A stretch of DNA of 64,000 bases from Doryteuthis pealeii (GCA_023376005.1 CM042181.1:4568652-4632651); one strand, 5' to 3'; shown: positions 35,432-45,948, numbered from the stretch's first letter. The notes: a model not told the origin generated them from the letters alone. Made by a program: numbers and translations.

Positions 35432-35930
35432 TGTGGACTTATCAGTCATATGAAGTACGATCTCCCTGGCAAGCTGAAGTGATAGTTCTTCCAGGCTGTG
35501 GTTGTGTCGGTGCTGCTGTATGGCTGCACCACGTGGACTCTAAACAAAGCGTCTTGAGAATAAGCTAGATGGGAGCTGCACAAGAATGCTGCGTGCAGTC
35601 TTGAATAAGTCGTGGAAATAGCACACCACAGAGGAAACAGCGTGACAGTCACCTGCCCCCCCCCATCCTCACCAACTATCCGAGTGAGACGGACAAGGCA
35701 TGCAGGAACTGCTGGAGAAGCAAGGATGAACTCATAAGCGACGTTCTCCTGTGGAAGCCAACACATGGACATGCAAGTGTGGGGCGCCCAGCAATGGACC
35801 TACATTGACCAGCTATGTGAGGATGCTGGTGCTCCGCAGAGGAGCTTCCAGGTGTAATGAATGATGAAGGTTGGCGCGAAAGATTGTCATGGATACCCGT
35901 GCTGCATGCGCGACATGATGATGATGATGA
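35432..35930 (+). pseudogene. Second LINE type, ORF2 C-terminus
   Basis: Readable segments across frames: KYDLPGKLK, FFQAVVVSVLLYGCTTWTL (35486 onward), VRRTRHAG, NCWRSKDELISDVLLWKPTH plus GHASVGRPA, then EDAGAPQ-like and GWRERLSWI-like sequence, ending in (GAT)n. I recognise this as the region after the reverse transcriptase in a common metazoan LINE. A T/C run at 35646 and several frameshifts or stops make it non-functional. It has no copy of the other LINE's VIGALGT block. Confidence 0.75.
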
Positions 35931-36459
35931 TACATTTCAAGTAAGAGCTTGTATCTTAAAATTTTATTTGATTAGAAAAAATGAGTATGATTTTGGATTC
36001 AGTTGTAAAAAAAAACTGCCTTAAAATCAGCTTATTATGTAACGTTATGGGTTGTTCGTAGTCACGGTACCAATTAGGGATATGTAACGTTACGGCACCA
36101 GTTCGTAATACGTTACGTTACGTGCCTTTTCTTTCTCGGCACTAAATTCGCGATATGTAAGTACGGTCGTTAGTTCCTTTCACGTATCACTTCGTGTTTT
36201 GTACGGTAGTTTGTTTACAACTGACACGATCTAGCAGTCATCGTCTGTGCCCCCAAATCCTTCCACACACCTTTACGCCCGCCGCGTGCTTCTTCGTTAC
36301 GGCCAATGGACTTTATCTCAACGGGTATCCAGACGTCAGGGAATTTCATTGAATAAAACGATTCCCCTAGTATTTTTCTCATCGTAGCAAAAGAAGAGTG
36401 ATAATACTGTGTTTACTTTTCAGTAGTTCATTATATTAAAAACTTCACATATACCTTTT

Positions 36460-36533
<74 letters not shown>

Positions 36534-37211
36534 TCTCTAATATTCTCTGCGCTTAATAATTAATTAATTGTATTCTAACTGGATTCAACTTCGAGTTTTT
36601 AGTCCTTAGTAAACTTCTCGTGGACAAGTCTTTTCTTATGGTCCTTAGTGACAACAGCCTTAACTCCATACGATCACTGACTGGCCCCGATCTCTGACTG
36701 ACTCCGGCTCTCTCCGGCCACAGACTGTCCTCTAACTCTATTGACGGGTTCTCTTAAATATTATCTCAAAGTCATTTTTCCAGAAGTTTATATTTCTAGA
36801 ATGTTCGAGCCAGCCCTCGACCGAAATCGAATGTTCGACTTCCTTCGAATCTCACTGGTCAACCAGAGTTCACCAGCCTAAAGATCAAAGACTTCTTGGA
36901 GTCCAAAAGACCTGATTTTTCTTAATCATAGACTTTTTGTCTCCAATCTCTCGATTAAAAGATTTGTATCTTTTTGGTGATTCTACAAAGACCACCCAAT
37001 AATCTAGATAATAGATTATAATCGGTAGTACATTTTTCTAAAGGTTTTTTTTCTAAGTCTGGCACTAAGGCCACAAATATAGGTGCTTGGGTGGCGATTA
37101 CATAACATATATATTCAAAACTTGAAAACATTGCAGACCACTGTTATCAATAAAAAAAAATCAATCATCATCAATTTAATGTTTTTAAATTCTAACGTAT
37201 ATTTAAGTCTT
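35931..37211. other. Intergenic sequence with (GA)n, class unknown
   Basis: GTAACGTTACG-type palindromes cluster at 36040-36130. A GA run is at 36464-36533. The 36560-36990 stretch is C/T-rich and may be an LTR or other repeat; a heat-shock-element-like triplet lies at 36794-36806. No coding motif was found. Confidence 0.4.
36794..36806. promoter_or_regulatory. Heat-shock-element-like motif
   Basis: TTCTAGAATGTTC gives three alternating nGAAn/nTTCn units, the heat-shock factor consensus. No gene start is identified nearby, so function is doubtful; chance is possible. Confidence 0.25.
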
Positions 37212-37455
37212 AGCCAGGTTTAGCTCAATTGGAAGAGCATTCATCTAGGAACCACAAGGTTCCGAGTATGATGCCAGCCCTCACCAACTCAGTTTACGAG
37301 TTAGCACAGCTTGGATCTATGCAGTAAAGTGGAAGATGATAGATGCAGTGCTCCACCTCAGATGCAAAAAACCAATATCCCTGGTCTAGCATTTGTGAAA
37401 AGGGATTGACTTCCTCAGCTGTCCGGTTAATACGACAATAGGCTACAACTGTTGG
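37212..37455 (+). mobile_element. SINE A, diverged full-length copy
   Basis: GCCAGGTTTAGCTCAATTGG (box A region), TTCCGAGTATGATGCC in place of box B, then AGCACAG, GTAAAGTGGAAG and CTGGTCTAG. Older than the other copies by divergence. Confidence 0.7.
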
Positions 37456-37481
37456 TAGCTTAATATTTCTTTACACGGTTG

Positions 37482-37778
37482 TATTTTCCCAGTACCCCCA
37501 CTCGTACCCGGGTCAGGCACGAAGGCCCTATTTATGTGGACCACCACAAGCCGAGACTCATGGGTGGCAGATAGAAAAATTGCGTCGATCCCGTCGGCAT
37601 TCCCCCTCAAGGGGCGCCTCAGCGCTGGGCAATAACCCAGCCCTGCCCCTTTAAGTCAAGGGGGCAGGTTTGCCTGGAGGATGGCCCTCTGGGATCGACG
37701 CTATAATTTATCATCTCACCGGTCAGTGGCCGAAGCTCACTGGACCCCCGCCTGAGCGGGTGAGGCATAAGTGTTAAG
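37482..37778. mobile_element. GC-rich 297-bp insertion with 17-bp target duplication
   Basis: ATTTCTTTACACGGTTG occurs at 37465-37481 and 37779-37795, flanking the element. A related empty site is present at about 16647 (ATTTATTTACACGGTTGG). The element is far richer in G+C than its surroundings. It contains the hairpin CCCCTCAAGGGG and the pair GCGTCGATCCC/GGGATCGACGC at 37580 and 37691. No terminal inverted repeats, A-tail or recognised tRNA/5S boxes. Target duplication of this length suggests retroposition. Confidence 0.65.
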
Positions 37779-37790
37779 ATTTCTTTACAC

Positions 37791-37850
37791 GGTTGTTGCG
37801 TTTAATGGCATATCAACCCATGTGGGTTATTTAATGTCAAAATCTCGTTT
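37791..37850 (-). repeat. Retroposon 3' tail module
   Basis: TTTAATGGCATATCAACCCA then TGTGGGTTATTTAATG, as at 16673. It continues into the same sequence as after that copy. Confidence 0.65.
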
Positions 37851-37894
37851 TTTTGTACATATGATTTTATGAGAGAAATACACAAGCAATGTGT

Positions 37895-38270
37895 TTCAGT
37901 ATGGCTTTTTTAGCCGACAATTTTTGGAAGAATATGTGCTTAATTGAAGGTCGTACTAATTTTTGAAAGTTAATTAATTAATAATTAATCAATTAGTGGG
38001 CATACCTATTCAATTGTAAGGCTAAACAAATCGAGAAAAATCAATCTCTTGTATGTACATTTCGGCCTATTAGGCCTCATCGCGTCTTCCTATCTATAGC
38101 TCTTGCTGATAGGCCTAATAGGCCGAAATGTACATACAGAGATTGCTTTTTCTCGGTTTATTTAGCCTCTACATTTAATAGGTATGCCCGCCTAATTAAT
38201 TAATTGATTAATTACTTAACTTTCAAAAATTACTACGACTTCAATTAAGCACATATTCTCCCAAAAATAT
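37895..38270. mobile_element. Foldback element, second copy with broken hammerheads
   Basis: Same family as 16790-17135, and more symmetric: both arms keep the GGCCTAATAGGCCGAAATGT block. The left arm core reads GCGATGA (lost CUG), and the right arm core at about 38105 reads CTGATA (one base missing before stem II). Neither should cleave. Confidence 0.65.
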
Positions 38271-38525
38271 GATTGTATGTGTAATAATTATTTTCACGAA
38301 TCAAGATTTTATTAGCACAGGATTTGTCGGTAAAGCGAAAGAAAGAAAGACCATAAGAAAGAAGAAAGAAAAAAGAAAAGAGAAAGAAGAGATGGAAGCA
38401 AACTAAAAAAGATAAAAAAAAACAAAACAAAAAAAAAAAAAAAAAAAAAAATAAAAGAATGAAAAACACGAAGAAAAAAGCAATACCACAAAGAAAGAAA
38501 GAATAAAAGAAGAAAGAATTATTGA
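38271..38525. repeat. GAAA/A-rich low-complexity tract
   Basis: Similar to 34770-34910 (AAAGCGAAAGAAAGAAAGA; ATGAAAAACACGAAGAA). The minus-strand Phe-rich frames are simple-repeat peptides. Confidence 0.8.
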
Positions 38526-38570
38526 AGAAGCTTTTTCCGTTCTCTGGCAAGGTCCATGTCTTTGTTTATC
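38526..38570 (-). pseudogene. Short LINE ORF2 fragment
   Basis: The minus strand reads LINKDMDLARERKK, matching the DLAREL.KLW segment of the LINE at 6434. Confidence 0.45.
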
Positions 38571-38576
38571 AATTCC

Positions 38577-38960
38577 TGCACTCTGTCGAATGAGATGGTA
38601 CACTCAGTCGAGTGGATACCTTCAATCAGTCGAGTGAACAGAAATACTCAGTCGAGGAAATTCTTGCACTCAGTTCGAGTCAGATGGTACACTCAGTTGA
38701 GGGAAGTTCTGCATTCGATAGACTGCATTCAAAGGACCCGTCAAATGTTCCTCTCAAACTACACTTAAACAAAACCTAGTGCCATAAGATTCGGGTATAG
38801 TGACATATATGCTTTGTTCTTCGTCTAAAGCATTCGAGTGTATTCTTTCACTCAGACAAGTGAGATAGTACACTCTGTCGAGGGAATTCTTTCACTCAGT
38901 CGACTGATAATGGTACACTCAGTTGACGGAATTCGTGCACTCAGCCGGGTGAATTTCTTC
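38577..38960. repeat. Minisatellite of CACTCAGTCGAGTG units
   Basis: About ten occurrences of ACTCAGTCGAGTGA or close variants, alternating with GGTACACTCAGT and GGGAATTCTTG, at 38577-38730 and 38838-38960. The core is palindromic. The two frames here are by-products of the repeat. Confidence 0.75.
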
Positions 38961-39194
38961 TTTCTTTTCTTCTTCTTCTTCTTCTTTTCTTCTTCTTCTC
39001 TTATTATTATTATTTTATTATTATATTTTATATTATATTATTATTATATTATTTATTCTTTGAATTTTACATCAGCATTAGCGATCGGTCTTTCACTTGG
39101 AGTCTGAGTGACAGCAAGTCCTTTTCTTGTTGGTCAAAATTTAATTTATTATTATTATTATTATTATTTATTATTATTATTATTATTTATTCCT
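38961..39194. repeat. (CTT)n and (ATT)n tracts with LINE tail
   Basis: CTT run at 38958-38998, ATT runs at 39003-39058 and 39148-39190. A short minus-strand LINE 3' end (CATCAGC...ACAGCAAGTCC) lies between at 39070-39122. Confidence 0.8.
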
Positions 39195-39520
39195 TTTGAG
39201 TTTTTCACATCAGCGTTAGCTGAGGCCTCTTCACTGGAGTCTAGTGACAGCAAGTCTCCTCAGGTTTCCAGACTCTTCTGAGTATTCTGGCAGATTGCAG
39301 CAGTGCAGTATTCTGGATTGTCTTTAATTCTCCTCTGATTGCCAGATTTCCAATTTTTTCCAATCCTTTTTGGGACTGTTCCAAGTGCACCAACTACAAT
39401 ATGTATCACTTTGACTTTATATTCCATAACTTTTTCTGTTCTCTGGCAAGGTCCAGGTATTTATCCAACTTTTTCGTTTACCTTCAGCTTCACCCAGTGA
39501 TCCTGCTGGAACTGCAAATT
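39195..39520 (-). pseudogene. LINE ORF2 C-terminus and 3' end
   Basis: On the minus strand: DHWVKLKVNEK, then frameshifted DLARE-like sequence, then KVKVIHIVVGALGTVPK. It ends with the ACTCAGAAGAGT and GCTGATGTGAAAAACTC block and an (AAT)n tail. It is the same LINE type as 6434 and 32012 and includes the part after the break in 6434. Several frameshifts are present. Confidence 0.75.
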
Positions 39521-39526
39521 CCCTCA

Positions 39527-40243
39527 AAAGCAAACGGGACGATCACCCCCTGCTCTAAATATCGGCTCGAACTGAGTAATTAATTCAAATCAAAAGTGAC
39601 GTGCGAGACTTCAACTGTCAGTAATTTTCCGTCTCTGAATTTTCTTTTACTATCTAACACACAGCGCAGAGTTGAGTCAGCCGAAGCAAACGGGAGACTC
39701 ATCCCTGCTAAATATCGGCTCGAACTGAGTAACTAATTCAAAAATCAAGTGACGTGCGAGACTTCAACTGTCAGTAATTTTCCATCTCTAAATTTTCTTT
39801 TACTATCTAACACACAGCGCAGAGTTGAGTCAGCCGAGCAAACGGGACGTCACCCCTGCTCTAAATATCGGCTCGAACTGAGTAACTAATTCAAAATCAA
39901 GTGACGTGCGAGACTTCAACTGTCAGTAATTTTCCGTCTCTGAATTTTCTTTTACTATCTAACACACAGCGCAGAGTTGAGTCAGCCGAAGCAAACGGGA
40001 CGTCACCCCTGCTCTAAATATCGGCTCGAACTGAGTAACTAATTCAAAATCAAGTGACGTGCGAGACTTAACTGTCAGTAATTTTCCGTCTCTAAATTTT
40101 CTTTTACTATCTAACACACAGCGCAGAGTTGAGTCAGCCGAAGCAAACGGGACGTCACCCCTGCTCTAAATATCGGCTCGAACTGAGTAACTAATTCAAA
40201 ATCACGTGACGTGCGAGACTTCAACTGTCAGTAATATTCCATC
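39527..40243. repeat. 152-bp tandem array, clean copy
   Basis: GCAGAGTTGAGTCAGCCG occurs at 39666, 39819, 39971 and 40123, spacing 152-153. About 4.7 units, nearly identical. It is the counterpart of the error-rich array at 34138-34753. Confidence 0.9.
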
Positions 40244-40605
40244 CGTGATATGAAAGGGGCCATCCCTGTAGAAATACAGGGGGTTGCCAATAATCTATGA
40301 CACCACATAGATTATACAACACAACCACTCAGGGTCAGAGTGGACCTGGAAGTTGGTTACTTGGATTTTACGGCATGTGAACCCTTATGGGGTTATTTTA
40401 TGCCGGGGGTGTTTTCTTTTTATTCATTATCGATGATACTCAATTTTTTTCATTTTAACACATATTTTAAAACTCATTTATTTCTATTAAACCCATAGAT
40501 GGACCATAACTGACACTACCACTCCGGGTCAGAGTGGATCTGAGAGTAATGGTGATGAAGGGGTACTCCACATTCCCCAGAGCTCCAGAATTGAATCTTC
40601 AACAG
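40244..40605 (-). repeat. Repeat C/350-bp satellite-related fragments
   Basis: GGTCAGAGTGGACCTGG (40333) and CACTACCACTCCGGGTCAGA (40516) match the block shared by repeat C and the 25.5-kb satellite. A tail module lies at about 40360-40410 (GGGGTTATTTTATGCC). Confidence 0.65.
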
Positions 40606-40645
40606 TTAGGAATTTAGGGCTAATCTCGCAAATCGGTCGGAAAAT

Positions 40646-40798
40646 TAGGCTGACCCAGAAAAAAACAGAACCCACACATTTTGTAATAAAACTGTTAATT
40701 TTAACTAAGGGGTTTAGGGTTTAGGGTTGGGTCTAAGGTTAGTTTAATGGGAAAATAAATAAATAATTTGGGTTCTGTTTTTTCGGGGTCACCCTGTA
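40646..40798. mobile_element. Mariner-like MITE, copy 1
   Basis: Ends are TAGGCTGACCCAGAAAAAAA and TTTTTTCGGGGTCACCCTGT. The interior is TTTAGGGTTTAGGG-like followed by GTTTAATGGGAAAATAAATA. It abuts copy 2 directly through TATA. Confidence 0.65.
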
Positions 40799-41000
40799 TA
40801 CAGGGTGATCCAGAAAAAAACAGAACCCACAGATTTTGTAATAAAACGGTTATTTTTAACTAGGGGGTATGGTTAGGGTTTAGGGTTGGTGTTGGGGTTA
40901 GGGTTGGTGTTGGGGTTAGGGTTGGTGTTGGCGTTTAGGGTTAGTTTAATGGGAAAATAAATAAATAATTTGGGTTCTTTTTTTTCTGGGGCACCCTGTA
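40799..41000. mobile_element. Mariner-like MITE, copy 2
   Basis: TACAGGGTGATCCAGAAAAA and its inverse TTTTTCTGGGGCACCCTGTA are terminal inverted repeats of about 28 bp, starting TA. CAGGGTG..CCA ends with TA targets are typical of the Tc1/mariner superfamily. It is about 200 bp with no transposase. The interior holds tandem GGTTAGGGTTGGTGTTGG, a telomere-like sequence. Confidence 0.7.
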
Positions 41001-41045
41001 ATACGTTTTAATTTTCCGACCGATTCTTCAAGTTTAGCGGAATTT

Positions 41046-41409
41046 AGATCCGTTAAGTTTGAATTAACCGAAAATTGAACCATATAATATGCCATTAGCC
41101 ATAACTCGGCACTTTACTGTGTGAAAGAGATTCTAAAGAAATACATGGCCGATGGACGAATTGTTGCTAGTTGAAGATGTACTTTTGAGATTTAACTGTT
41201 CAAATGACTATAATTTACTCTTACCTGAGTAGTGATCAGTGTGTTTATTCTCTTGACTAATTTTGAAAGTAACTTGTAAAGACTTATAAGGATTCCAATC
41301 TTGAATGGCATTAACTTGGTAAGTCTTACAAGAATAGAATCAAAGAAGGAAAAAGAATGATAAAGCCAATAAAATCCCAAAGAAATTGGGCGCAACCTTT
41401 CAACCTTGG
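41046..41409. other. Intergenic sequence, no gene seen
   Basis: Unremarkable sequence between the MITEs and the trinucleotide block. Confidence 0.5.
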
Positions 41410-41596
41410 TTTAAGGAGATTTTGCGTTGTTGCCAGTGCTGCTGCTGCTGCTGCTGATGATGATGATGATTTGTCGCTGCTGCTGCTACTGCTTTTGTCG
41501 CTGCTGCTGCTGTTGCTGCTTTTGTCAAATCTTTCTTCTTCTTCTTCTTCTTCTCTTCTTCTTCTTCTTCTTCTTCTCACTGGCTTCTTTCTTTTT

Positions 41597-41629
<33 letters not shown>

Positions 41630-42291
41630 TTCTCTTCTTCTTCTTCTTTTCTTCTTCTTCTTCTTCTTCTTCTTCTTCTTCTTCTTCTTCTTCTTCTCTT
41701 CTTCTTCTTCTTTCTTTCTTTTTTGCTTTTCTTCTTCTTCTTCTTCTTCTCTTCTTCTTCTTCTTCTGTTCTTCTTCTTCTTCTTCTTCTTCTTCTTTCT
41801 TCTTCTTGTTCTTCTTCTTCTTCTTCTCTTCTTCTTCTTCTTCTTCTTCTTTTCTTCTTCTTCTTCTTCTTCTTCTTCTTCTTCTTCTTCTTCTTCTTCT
41901 TCTTCTTCTTCTTCTTCTCTCTTCTTTCTTTTTTTTTGCTTTCTTCTTCTTCTTCTTCTTCTTCTTCTTCTTCTTCTTCTTCTTTTCTTCTTCTTTCTTC
42001 TCTCTTCTTCTTCTTCTTCTTCTTCTTCTTCTCACTGCTTGTTTTGCGTTGTTGTTGGTGCTGCTGCTGCTGATGATGATGATTTGTCGCTGCTGCTGAT
42101 GATGATGCTACTGCTGCTGCTTATGTCAAATCTTTCTAGTTGAAGTAAACGTAAAGTCTATTTGTTTGTCTCACTTGGCTTTCTTTTTCGTCTTCTTCTT
42201 TTTCTTCTTGATTTTCTTTTACTTCTTCCTTTTTTCTTCTTCTATTTTCCTATTCTTTAATTTTCCTTTTTTTCTTCTTTCTCATTCTATC

Positions 42292-42322
<31 letters not shown>

Positions 42323-43050
42323 CTCTTCTCTCTCTCATCATTCTCTTATTCTTGTTCTTCTTTCTTTCTTCTTCTTCTCTCATTCATTCTCTTGTTTTGT
42401 TCTTCTTTCTTTCTTTCTTCTTCTTCTCTTTCATTCATTTTCTTGTTTTTGTTCTTCTTCTTCTTCTTCTTCTCTTCTTTTGTTTTTGTTCTTCATCTTC
42501 TTCTTCTCACTATGACTTCTTTTTCTTTCTTTTTACTTTTTCTTCTTCTTCTTCTTTTTCTCTTCTCTCATCCTTCTTATTCTTCTTCTTTTCTTCTTCT
42601 TCTTCTTCTCATGTCTATCCTTCTTCTTTTTCCTCCTCTCCTTCTTTTTCTTCTCGCTATGCCTTTTCTTCTTTTTTCTTTCTTCTTTTTACTTTTCTTT
42701 TTCCTTCTTCTTTTTCTTCCTTCTCATCCCCCTTCTTCTTCTTCTTCTTCTTCTTCTTCTTCTTCTTCTTCTTCTTCTTCTTCTTCTTCATTTTTTAAAA
42801 CTTTCTTTCCCATTATTTCTTTACTTATTATTCCTACCTTTCTTCTTCTCCAAATTTATTTCTCCTTTTATTTCCTTCTTCTTTTCTTTACTTTTTTTTT
42901 CATTCATTCGGTTTTCTCTCAAATTTCTTCACTCATTCTTCATTCATTCATTCATCCTTTCTCCTTCACCAACTTCATATTTCCCTTTGTTTCTTCATTT
43001 CTTCATTTTCCTCCTACTACTCCCTCTCTACCTATTTCATTTTTCTAATA
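41410..43050. repeat. (TTC)n block with duplicated (CTG)(ATG) borders
   Basis: TTC runs fill 41528-42035 and most of 42160-42990. GCTGCTGCTG, GATGATGATGAT and TTGTCGCTGCTGCTG occur at both 41440-41525 and 42058-42130, so about 620 bp was duplicated or the TTC run expanded between two copies. The 150-240-codon frames on both strands are poly-Ser/Leu/Phe or poly-Lys/Arg/Glu repeat translations. Confidence 0.95.
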
Positions 43051-43554
43051 TTATTTGTTAACATTATTTGTTAACATTATTCAAAACATATCTTTTAAGT
43101 TATTACTATAACCATATTCATTTTTAATAACCACACGTTGGCACCACAAGAAAATTTAGGTTAACCGTTTTTTTTTAATTATAAATTTACAATCATTATA
43201 AATGTTAAATCACCTGCAGTCTTAGAATACAAGAACGTTTTTAAAGGAATGTTTTCTTTTCTTTTAGTTTTCTAATAGAAAATATTTTTGAAAAGGCTGC
43301 GATAACGCACGTGATTTAGGAACCCCCCCCCCTCCGCCCCTTATTTTGTAGAATCATGTATGCATATCATTAGGTTCACAAACCCTACCTCCACCAAGTT
43401 TAGCTGAAAACCGCCCCGGGGGGGAATAATTTTCATCTTTTTCCGATTTTGTTTTGCTTGTACTACAACGCTGGAATATTTTAATTATTTTCTCTCGAAA
43501 TGAAATGGTTAAAATAAATAAATGACAGAAAATATACAAACATATTCCATTTTT
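43051..43554. other. Intergenic sequence, no gene seen
   Basis: Contains C- and G-runs at 43325 and 43417. Positions from 43440 on belong to the duplicated segment described next. Confidence 0.5.
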
Positions 43555-43651
43555 GGTATCGTGATTTGTAAGTAGATTTTTAGAAATGAATGGAACGCAC
43601 AACTCCAATAGAATGGACCCGATGTAAAATTGACTTTATTTCACTCTGATT

Positions 43652-43786
43652 GGCCCGGTTAGCTCAATCGTTAGAGCGTTCGGCTAGAAACCACAAGGTT
43701 CCTAGTTCGATACCGGCCCTCGCCAACTCAGCGTCTGAGTAGCACAGGGATCTGTGTGGTAAAGTAAGGAGTTGATAGTAGGATAT
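43652..43786 (+). mobile_element. SINE A, 3'-truncated
   Basis: GGCCCGGTTAGCTCAATCGT to GAGTTGATAGTAGG-type sequence; cut where the next SINE A begins. Confidence 0.75.
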
Positions 43787-43965
43787 GGCCGGGTTAGTTC
43801 AGTCGATAGAGCGTTCGGCTAGAAACCACAAGGTTCCTAGTTCGATACCGGTCCTCGCCAACACAGCGTCTGAGTAGCACAGATATCTGTGCAGTAAAGT
43901 AAGGAGCTGATGGTAGGTGTGGCGCTCCACCTCAGACACAAAAATAATCTCCTTGGTCTAGGGCT
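43787..43965 (+). mobile_element. SINE A, interrupted by a MITE
   Basis: Full head and body to TCCTTGGTCTAG. The next SINE bases are replaced by the foldback MITE at 43966. Confidence 0.8.
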
Positions 43966-44110
43966 AGCAGTGGTGAATTTTCGGGATTCTGGTGAATTCT
44001 CTTCTTCAAGACCGTCATCATAAAAAAAAGCAGCAAGCAGCCAGGAAATTACTACTGTCCACGGACTTGAAGAAGGGAGTTCATCGTAATCCCGAAAATT
44101 CACCACTGCT
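43966..44110. mobile_element. Foldback MITE inside SINE A
   Basis: AGCAGTGGTGAATTTTCGGG and its inverse CCCGAAAATTCACCACTGCT are the ends; inverted arms of about 50 bp (to CTTCTTCAAGACCGT / ACGGACTTGAAGAAG) enclose a short loop with GCAGCAAGCAGCC. The paralogue at 46810-46953 came with the segmental duplication. No transposase. Confidence 0.7.
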
Positions 44111-44273
44111 ACTAAATAAAAGGAACTAAAATAAAAAAAACAAAAAAACAAAACAAACGAGTTTTCTGATATTTCAAATATATATACTCACTAGAAGCAT
44201 ACGGAGACTCCCAATCAACACTATATATATATATATATATAGTGATCAATTCGATATTCTATTCCCCGATAAT

Positions 44274-44331
44274 GAGCCGGATTAGCTCAGTCGGTAGAGC
44301 GTTCGCCAAGAAACCACAAGGTTCCTATTTT
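44274..44331 (+). mobile_element. SINE A head only
   Basis: GAGCCGGATTAGCTCAGTCG to CACAAGGTTCCTA; stops just before box B. Confidence 0.65.
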
Positions 44332-44597
44332 GTTAAATTCCATTTAATATCTCTCAGGGAGATTTTTTTTCGCTGCAGTGGAAAATTTGAATTATTTTCT
44401 CACGGAATAAAATGATAAAATAAATTAATAAATCGAAAATAATAAAAAAAATATATACAAACATTCATTTTTGGTATCGTGATTTGTTAACAGATTTTCG
44501 AAATGAACGCAAGGCACAACTCCAATTGAATGGACCCAAATCCAATTGACTTTATTTCTCGTCTTGCTTATTGGTGAAAACACAATGAAAAGGCGTT

Positions 44598-44740
44598 CCG
44601 TTATGGTGTAATGGTTAGCAAGCTAGTCATGCCGATCCAATTCAACTGAAAAGCAAGTTCGATTTTTGCAAGATACTACCGTACTTGTGACCTTGTGTCA
44701 AATGCTAGCCGTTGTGAACGGATTGGGTAAATTAAAGAAT
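44598..44740 (+). mobile_element. tRNA-like SINE D, copy 1
   Basis: Box A-like TGGTGTAATGGTTAGC and box B-like AAGTTCGATTTTTGC lie 44-60 bp apart. TACTTGTGACCTTGTGTCAA follows. A diverged copy lies at 46243-46400. Confidence 0.55.
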
Positions 44741-44792
44741 AATAAATATTATCAGACTATACAGAATTGACACATTATATGTAAAAAAAAAC

Positions 44793-44900
44793 AGGCGCGT
44801 GGTCTAATGGTTAGAGTCATAGGAAATTGACCGTCGACCCGAGTTCAATTTCTGAACGAAACTGTTTGAATTTCACATAGCGCTAATAACCCTAAATAAC
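44793..44900 (+). mobile_element. SINE B head, diverged
   Basis: GGCGCGTGGTCTAATGGTTA and CGAGTTCAATTTCTG boxes, then TTTCACATAGCGCTAATAAC, as in SINE B. Confidence 0.6.
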
Positions 44901-45229
44901 ATAGCTATTCTTCTGTAGAGTTTGGCCGTGAATAATATCCTACAATGTCCGTTTGATGGTATATTTGCTAATTCCATTTAATACCTCCCTAGGGGATTTT
45001 TTAAAACTCTTTCGGAATAAAATGGAATAAATAGATTATAAAAATTTTAAACTTTCCTTTTAAATATCGTGATTTGCACACAGATTTTTTAGAAATGAAT
45101 CGAATGCACTGTTATTTCCTATAACTCCAACATAAACAAAGGGGAACCACTCTTGACTGATAAATAATTTTCAAACAGATCTATTTGACCCAAAAATAAA
45201 ACCCTAACAAGTAGAAGCATGCAAGTTTG

Positions 45230-45445
45230 AACAGCTCGCTCTGAGCAACTATATTTTTTTCGAAGTCGACCTACAGGCCGCCGCGGATACTCCGTTAAGA
45301 GCACCCCCGGAAGAGAAACAGCAAACATATGCGGACGTCGTAGCCTTTCACAGTAACGAGATTAGACGGCCGGACGAAGGATCGAGAGAACCCGAACCTT
45401 CACCGCGCCCCAAACGCCAATCAGAATCTACACACAGACGATTGA
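45230..45445 (-). repeat. Inverted copy of the 47510-47720 segment
   Basis: Shared inverted blocks are CCGCGGATACTCC/GGAGTATCCGCGG, AAGAGCACCCC and TCTACACACAGACGATTGAT. Confidence 0.65.
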
Positions 45446-45948
45446 TGTAGGTTTTCATTTTCCCATTAAACTAACCCTAAACCCTAACCATAATAATATT
45501 CTACAATGCCCGTTTTGGTGGGGTTGTATATCCTTTTCATTACTTACTTCTATTCTTCTTCTGGCGTCTTTGACATCTTAAGTTCTTCTAGCGTCTCTTC
45601 TAACATCTTGACTTCGTCTTGGTGGTCGGTCGCACTTAACTCATTTCTTCTTCTAATCAGTCTTGTTACCAAGACATTCATTAATCATAAAACTGAGTTA
45701 TTTTCTTAAACTTTTATTTACTTGACTATACATTTCATGTAACTAAATATCTGACTAACATAGCGCGCGTATGCAGTGTGAGGTCCAGTTAAGGCAGAAC
45801 ATCTTCACTGCATGACGTCCAAACTGAAACTAAGGACCAAACTAAATGATAAAATAAATTAATAAAATCGAAAATAATAAAAAATATACAAACATTCATT
45901 TTTGGTATCGTGATTTGCAAACAGATTTTAGAAATGAATGAAATGTAC

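Larger units (their letters stand above)
40611..41045. mobile_element. Outer inverted repeat enclosing two MITEs
   Basis: AATCGGTCGGAAAATTA at 40631-40647 and its inverse TAATTTTCCGACCGATT at 41009-41025 flank the mariner-like pair. Extended partial pairing reaches 40611 and 41045. It may be an older foldback element that received the MITEs. Confidence 0.5.

Noticed and set aside
37482..37778. CpG island or promoter
   Set aside because: The GC-rich block is bounded by a 17-bp target duplication, so it is an insertion, and no gene starts next to it.
37895..38270. Hammerheads in the second foldback copy
   Set aside because: One core lacks CUG and the other lacks a base (CUGAUA); both are inactive by sequence.
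39527..40243. CRISPR-like regular repeats
   Set aside because: Units of 152 bp are contiguous and near-identical with no spacers; an ordinary eukaryotic tandem array.
41357..42798. Open frames of 150-238 codons on both strands
   Set aside because: They are poly-Ser/Leu/Phe or poly-Lys/Arg/Glu translations of (CTT)n; open in all phases, so not genes.
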